Position numbers and translations under genes: made by a program. Below the pieces are notes generated by a model. The model did no database searches. It was not told where the DNA came from and saw only the letters and a program-made list of their open reading frames with translations. A stretch of 64,000 bases of DNA from Clostridium gallinarum (lineage in GTDB: Bacteria; Bacillota; Clostridia; Clostridiales; Clostridiaceae). The stretch covers positions 39,468 to 103,467 of the forward strand of contig NZ_JACSQZ010000003.1 of NCBI RefSeq assembly GCF_014836325.1, read 5' to 3'. Shown here piece by piece: positions 61,395 to 64,000 of this stretch (positions within the stretch are counted from its first letter, which is position 1; every line of letters starts with the position of its first letter).

Positions 61395-62345
61395 TTATTT
61401 TTCCTTATTATATAAATATTCTGCATATCCTAATACATCTTTTTGTTTTTCTATAGGAAGTTTATTTAGTAGAAACTCTAACTTTTTAATTATTTCTTGA
61501 GTTTCATCTTCTAATTTATCAGAGTTTAATTCTATATTTTCTTTTACTTCTTCTTTATTAGTATCTTTTTTCTTAAATTCAATATTATTATCTATACTAA
61601 TAATATTGTCTATTCTATCTCTAGCAATTTCTATTAATTCTTCTTTAATTGAATTGTTAGCAACATAAATTTTATTATTTCCTATATATTTATATACTTC
61701 ATTATTAGATGAAATTTGTAATGCTTCCTTACATTTTTCATCTGCTATTTCATTATATAAATCCCCAGTGTGGCTATCTACTTTAACGAAAATAACTTCT
61801 ATTCCTCTATTAATTAAGCTTTGCATTTTATTGTAATAATCTATTGAAGATTGTTCTTTTCTTTCCCAAAATCCAGTTGCATGATGGGCAATACCAGCAT
61901 AATCATGGAAAATAACAACTTTATTTTCTTTTTGATTTAATGCATATTCAACGCCTCTAATTGTAGCTTCTAGCTCTCCAGCAATTTGTCTTATATTCTT
62001 ACTTGAGTTATCTTTACTTGCCCCATTTTCAATATATTGTATTATATTATCTTTAACAGCAACTAACCCATAAGAATACTTTTCAGTTGATATATTATAA
62101 CTTCCGTCTACATATACATGCAGGCAATCCATAGGATAACTATCTACTCCCTTTTTAAGCATTCCATCACCTTGAGATAAGAAGTTTTTTGCTTCATTTA
62201 TATCTTCAAAGCTTTTATATTTAGCTCCTTTTACACCCTTTATATACTTTTGACACTCTGCCCAAGTATCAACTATTAAATTCTCCACTTTTTCATTTTT
62301 AGAGAAATTAAATCCTTCTTTAATTGCATAAACCTTTTTAGCCAA
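61395..62345 (-). CDS. rnhA: Ribonuclease HI with viroplasmin (RNase H N-terminal) domain
   Basis: A 316-residue protein. The N-terminal viroplasmin/RNase H1 hybrid-binding domain (residues 1-60; VYAIKEGFNFSKNEKVENLI, with KYKSFEDINEAKNFL) precedes the RNase HI domain. The catalytic acids are in HVYVDGSYN, IAGELEATIRG, IFHDYAGI and EIADEKCKEAL. A Lys/Glu-rich tail of about 90 residues follows. It cuts the RNA strand of RNA-DNA hybrids. The start codon is TTG at 62345 after AAGGAG. It lies 21 bp after the DUF1232 gene. Confidence 0.92.
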   Translation of the reverse strand: MAKKVYAIKEGFNFSKNEKVENLIVDTWAECQKYIKGVKGAKYKSFEDINEAKNFLSQGDGMLKKGVDSYPMDCLHVYVDGSYNISTEKYSYGLVAVKDNIIQYIENGASKDNSSKNIRQIAGELEATIRGVEYALNQKENKVVIFHDYAGIAHHATGFWERKEQSSIDYYNKMQSLINRGIEVIFVKVDSHTGDLYNEIADEKCKEALQISSNNEVYKYIGNNKIYVANNSIKEELIEIARDRIDNIISIDNNIEFKKKDTNKEEVKENIELNSDKLEDETQEIIKKLEFLLNKLPIEKQKDVLGYAEYLYNKEK

Positions 62346-62366
62346 ATTTATTACTCCTTAAATCTA

Positions 62367-63338
62367 TTATAATGTTACAACTTCTTCAACAAAGTTATAA
62401 ATCTTCTCAACATTTTTTGCACCTGTAAAGTTTACAGCATACTCAATTATATTTTTTATAACAAAAACAATATCATTTTTACCTGCCCAGTTTTCTAATA
62501 TAATTACAGTTGGAACATCTGATATTATTCTTTCTAAAGCAAATATTGCTACTGCTATTTCATCAACTTTTCCTATAAAAGGAATCCTATCTGGTATTAT
62601 ATCCGTTGGAAATGCAATATATGCAGCTGCAGCAGATATTATTAACTTGGTTTTCATAGAAACTCTTTTATCTTTTAGAAGTCTATATATTAATGCCGCC
62701 ATATCTGGAACTATAAGTAAGTAGTCACTATAATTCTTTACTTTCTGTGGCAATTTGTTCTCTACATAATCTCTACCTACAGTATAATAATCCTTAACTT
62801 TTACTGTATTTTCTGCCATTTCTCTTAGAAACTCTTCTTCTAAATCTTCTTCTGTTTTCTCTACTTCTGGAACATCCTTAATTAAAGTCCCTTTTAAAGA
62901 TACATTTATATTCGCTACATTTACATTAAGTGTATCTTGAGTTGTATATATTTCTGAAATATCTAAATCAACATATGGTACATCTTTTAATAAATATTTT
63001 AAATTAATCACTACCTTTCCATCATTGTAGCTTATTCCCTTCTCTTCTAAAGATTTTAAAGCAACCTTTAATGCTAATTTTCTTAAAGGAGAGAAAATCT
63101 TTATCTTAGCTACCTTGAAAGAGGAAACTTCTCCATGGACTATTCCATTTTCTACTCTTGTTAATTTTACTCCAGCTACAAAATTAATTGTAATACCTTT
63201 CGTAAAACTTCCATATAACCTTACCTCATCTTCAATTTCAATTTTATCTAAGACTAAACCTTCAACACTTACAAACTCATTTATTATACTTAATAGATCC
63301 TCTCCTGTTAATGCAACCTTAACACTTGAAATATTCAT
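62367..63338 (-). CDS. DUF1232 protein with N-terminal lipid-binding-like domain
   Basis: About 323 residues. Residues 1-155 form a beta-rich domain (VKVALTGEDLLSIINEFVSV, ending DVPYVDLDISEIYTTQD). A linker of about 50 residues leads to the DUF1232/YkvA segment (ISAAAAYIAFPTDIIPDRIP then FIGKVDEIAVAI) with two membrane-type helices. The role is unknown. The ATG at 63338 is 8 nt from AGGAGG; a GTG one codon earlier is possible. The N-terminal domain looks related to the whole upstream gene. Confidence 0.75.
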   Translation of the reverse strand: MNISSVKVALTGEDLLSIINEFVSVEGLVLDKIEIEDEVRLYGSFTKGITINFVAGVKLTRVENGIVHGEVSSFKVAKIKIFSPLRKLALKVALKSLEEKGISYNDGKVVINLKYLLKDVPYVDLDISEIYTTQDTLNVNVANINVSLKGTLIKDVPEVEKTEEDLEEEFLREMAENTVKVKDYYTVGRDYVENKLPQKVKNYSDYLLIVPDMAALIYRLLKDKRVSMKTKLIISAAAAYIAFPTDIIPDRIPFIGKVDEIAVAIFALERIISDVPTVIILENWAGKNDIVFVIKNIIEYAVNFTGAKNVEKIYNFVEEVVTL

Positions 63339-63363
63339 CACACTTACCTCCTATTTAAGTTAA

Positions 63364-63786
63364 TCATGCATTTATATACATTTTTAAATTTGTTCCTATT
63401 ATATAAAGAAGCTTGTCCTTTATATAAATATCAGTAATATCCGATTTATACTTATCTAAATCTATGATAATACCATTACCCTTTATACTAATATAATCTT
63501 CGCCTATTACACTAACAACATTTTTTAATAATAAGCTACTAATCCCCTTAAAAATTCCTAACTTATCTATTTTTATATTCTTGGTCTCTAAGATAATCCT
63601 ATTTTCAAAGAAGCTTTTTATATAAAGAGAAGCACTAAATTTACTGTTTATTACATTAAATAATCTTCCTGAAAAAACTATCCCATTATTTATTTCTATA
63701 TGGGTTACCTCTATTCCTTTATCTATAACTTTTGAGTTAACTAATTCTGTAATATCCTTAGATGATAATATAGTTGAATTAAGCAA
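63364..63786 (-). CDS. Hypothetical protein related to the N-terminal domain of the DUF1232 gene
   Basis: A 140-residue beta-rich protein starting at TTG 63786 (LNSTILSSKDITELVNSKVI after the start). The order of strands and the ending IDLDKYKSDITDIYIKDKLL parallel residues 100-140 of the downstream protein, so both probably share a fold. No catalytic motif. It is 22 bp upstream of the DUF1232 gene and forms an operon with it and rnhA. Confidence 0.6.
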   Translation of the reverse strand: MLNSTILSSKDITELVNSKVIDKGIEVTHIEINNGIVFSGRLFNVINSKFSASLYIKSFFENRIILETKNIKIDKLGIFKGISSLLLKNVVSVIGEDYISIKGNGIIIDLDKYKSDITDIYIKDKLLYIIGTNLKMYINA

Positions 63787-63853
63787 TTTTACACTCTCCC
63801 CTTGTATATTACTATAAGGTTTATTAGTCTAATCAGTAAGCTATTTAACTTAA

Positions 63854-63883
63854 AGTATAGCCTATTTAGACCTTATTTTGCAA
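63854..63883 (-). promoter_or_regulatory. Possible promoter of the 63786 operon
   Basis: On the minus strand TTGCAA (63883-63878) and TATACT (63859-63854), 18 bp apart. The remaining sequence to 64000 shows no gene on either strand. Confidence 0.4.
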
Positions 63884-64000
63884 CTTCTCTTATAAACTTA
63901 CATATATAACAATACTTACATTGGAAAAATATATGATAATAATTAGACTTAATATTTAAAAATGTTAAAATATTTATGATATTAATCTTCTATTTAGGAG

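Overview
The window is chromosomal DNA from a low-GC, spore-forming Clostridium (sensu stricto type). Evidence for this is the strong A+T bias, clostridial Shine-Dalgarno sites with several TTG and GTG starts, two sporulation genes (spoVB and an alpha/beta-type small acid-soluble spore protein), LonB beside Lon, and a V-type ATP synthase operon. I cannot fix the species. I see no intact insertion sequence, prophage, CRISPR array or rRNA.

Layout. 1-1.55 kb: start of a V-type ATP synthase operon (subunits H and I) running off the left edge. 1.7-19 kb: housekeeping genes, namely a B12-binding radical SAM protein, SpoVB and a second MurJ-type flippase, a pseudouridine synthase, an M20 amidohydrolase, an FtsA-like ATPase, a UvrD/PcrA-type helicase, nicotinate phosphoribosyltransferase, a PerR-type regulator with a PerR box on its own promoter, and two cysteine/glycine-rich proteins of spore-coat type. 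19-28.3 kb: the protein quality-control cluster tig-clpP-clpX-lonB-lon-engB. 28.4-39 kb: envelope functions, namely an M23 peptidase, a TcaA-like protein and a 1735-residue cell-wall-anchored subtilase that carries a dockerin. 39.7-46.5 kb: a zeta-toxin-like kinase with a small partner gene, two GNAT acetyltransferases and a five-gene ABC/GntR/YhfC operon. 46.6-48.8 kb: an ECF S component, an SASP gene, an orphan NrdI and three tRNA genes (Arg, Lys, Gly). 48.9-52.4 kb: sigV-rsiV-oatA, the lysozyme-response module. 52.6-64 kb: clpB with a CtsR operator, a large AraC regulator, two tandem HTH-TPR receptors, RNase HI with a viroplasmin domain and a DUF1232 pair.

The most unusual signal is a dispersed family of two-hairpin intergenic repeats, called R1 to R11 here. 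Each has a first hairpin of about 75 bp with a conserved internal core. A constant linker close to CAAACTGAAGGAAGG follows, and then a second hairpin that comes in several unrelated versions. The stems of hairpin 1 differ between copies by paired, compensatory changes. First and second hairpins occur in different combinations. Two copies flanking lonB are identical by eye over 188 bp. Three copies lie in tandem between lon and lonB. A second, unrelated element at 8376-8509 has 18-bp inverted ends around three small perfect hairpins.

Regulation readable from the sequence: a PerR box on perR, a CtsR box on clpB, a sigma-V-type promoter on sigV, a palindrome on the ABC operon promoter, and a candidate small RNA at about 29630-29785 with its own promoter and terminator.
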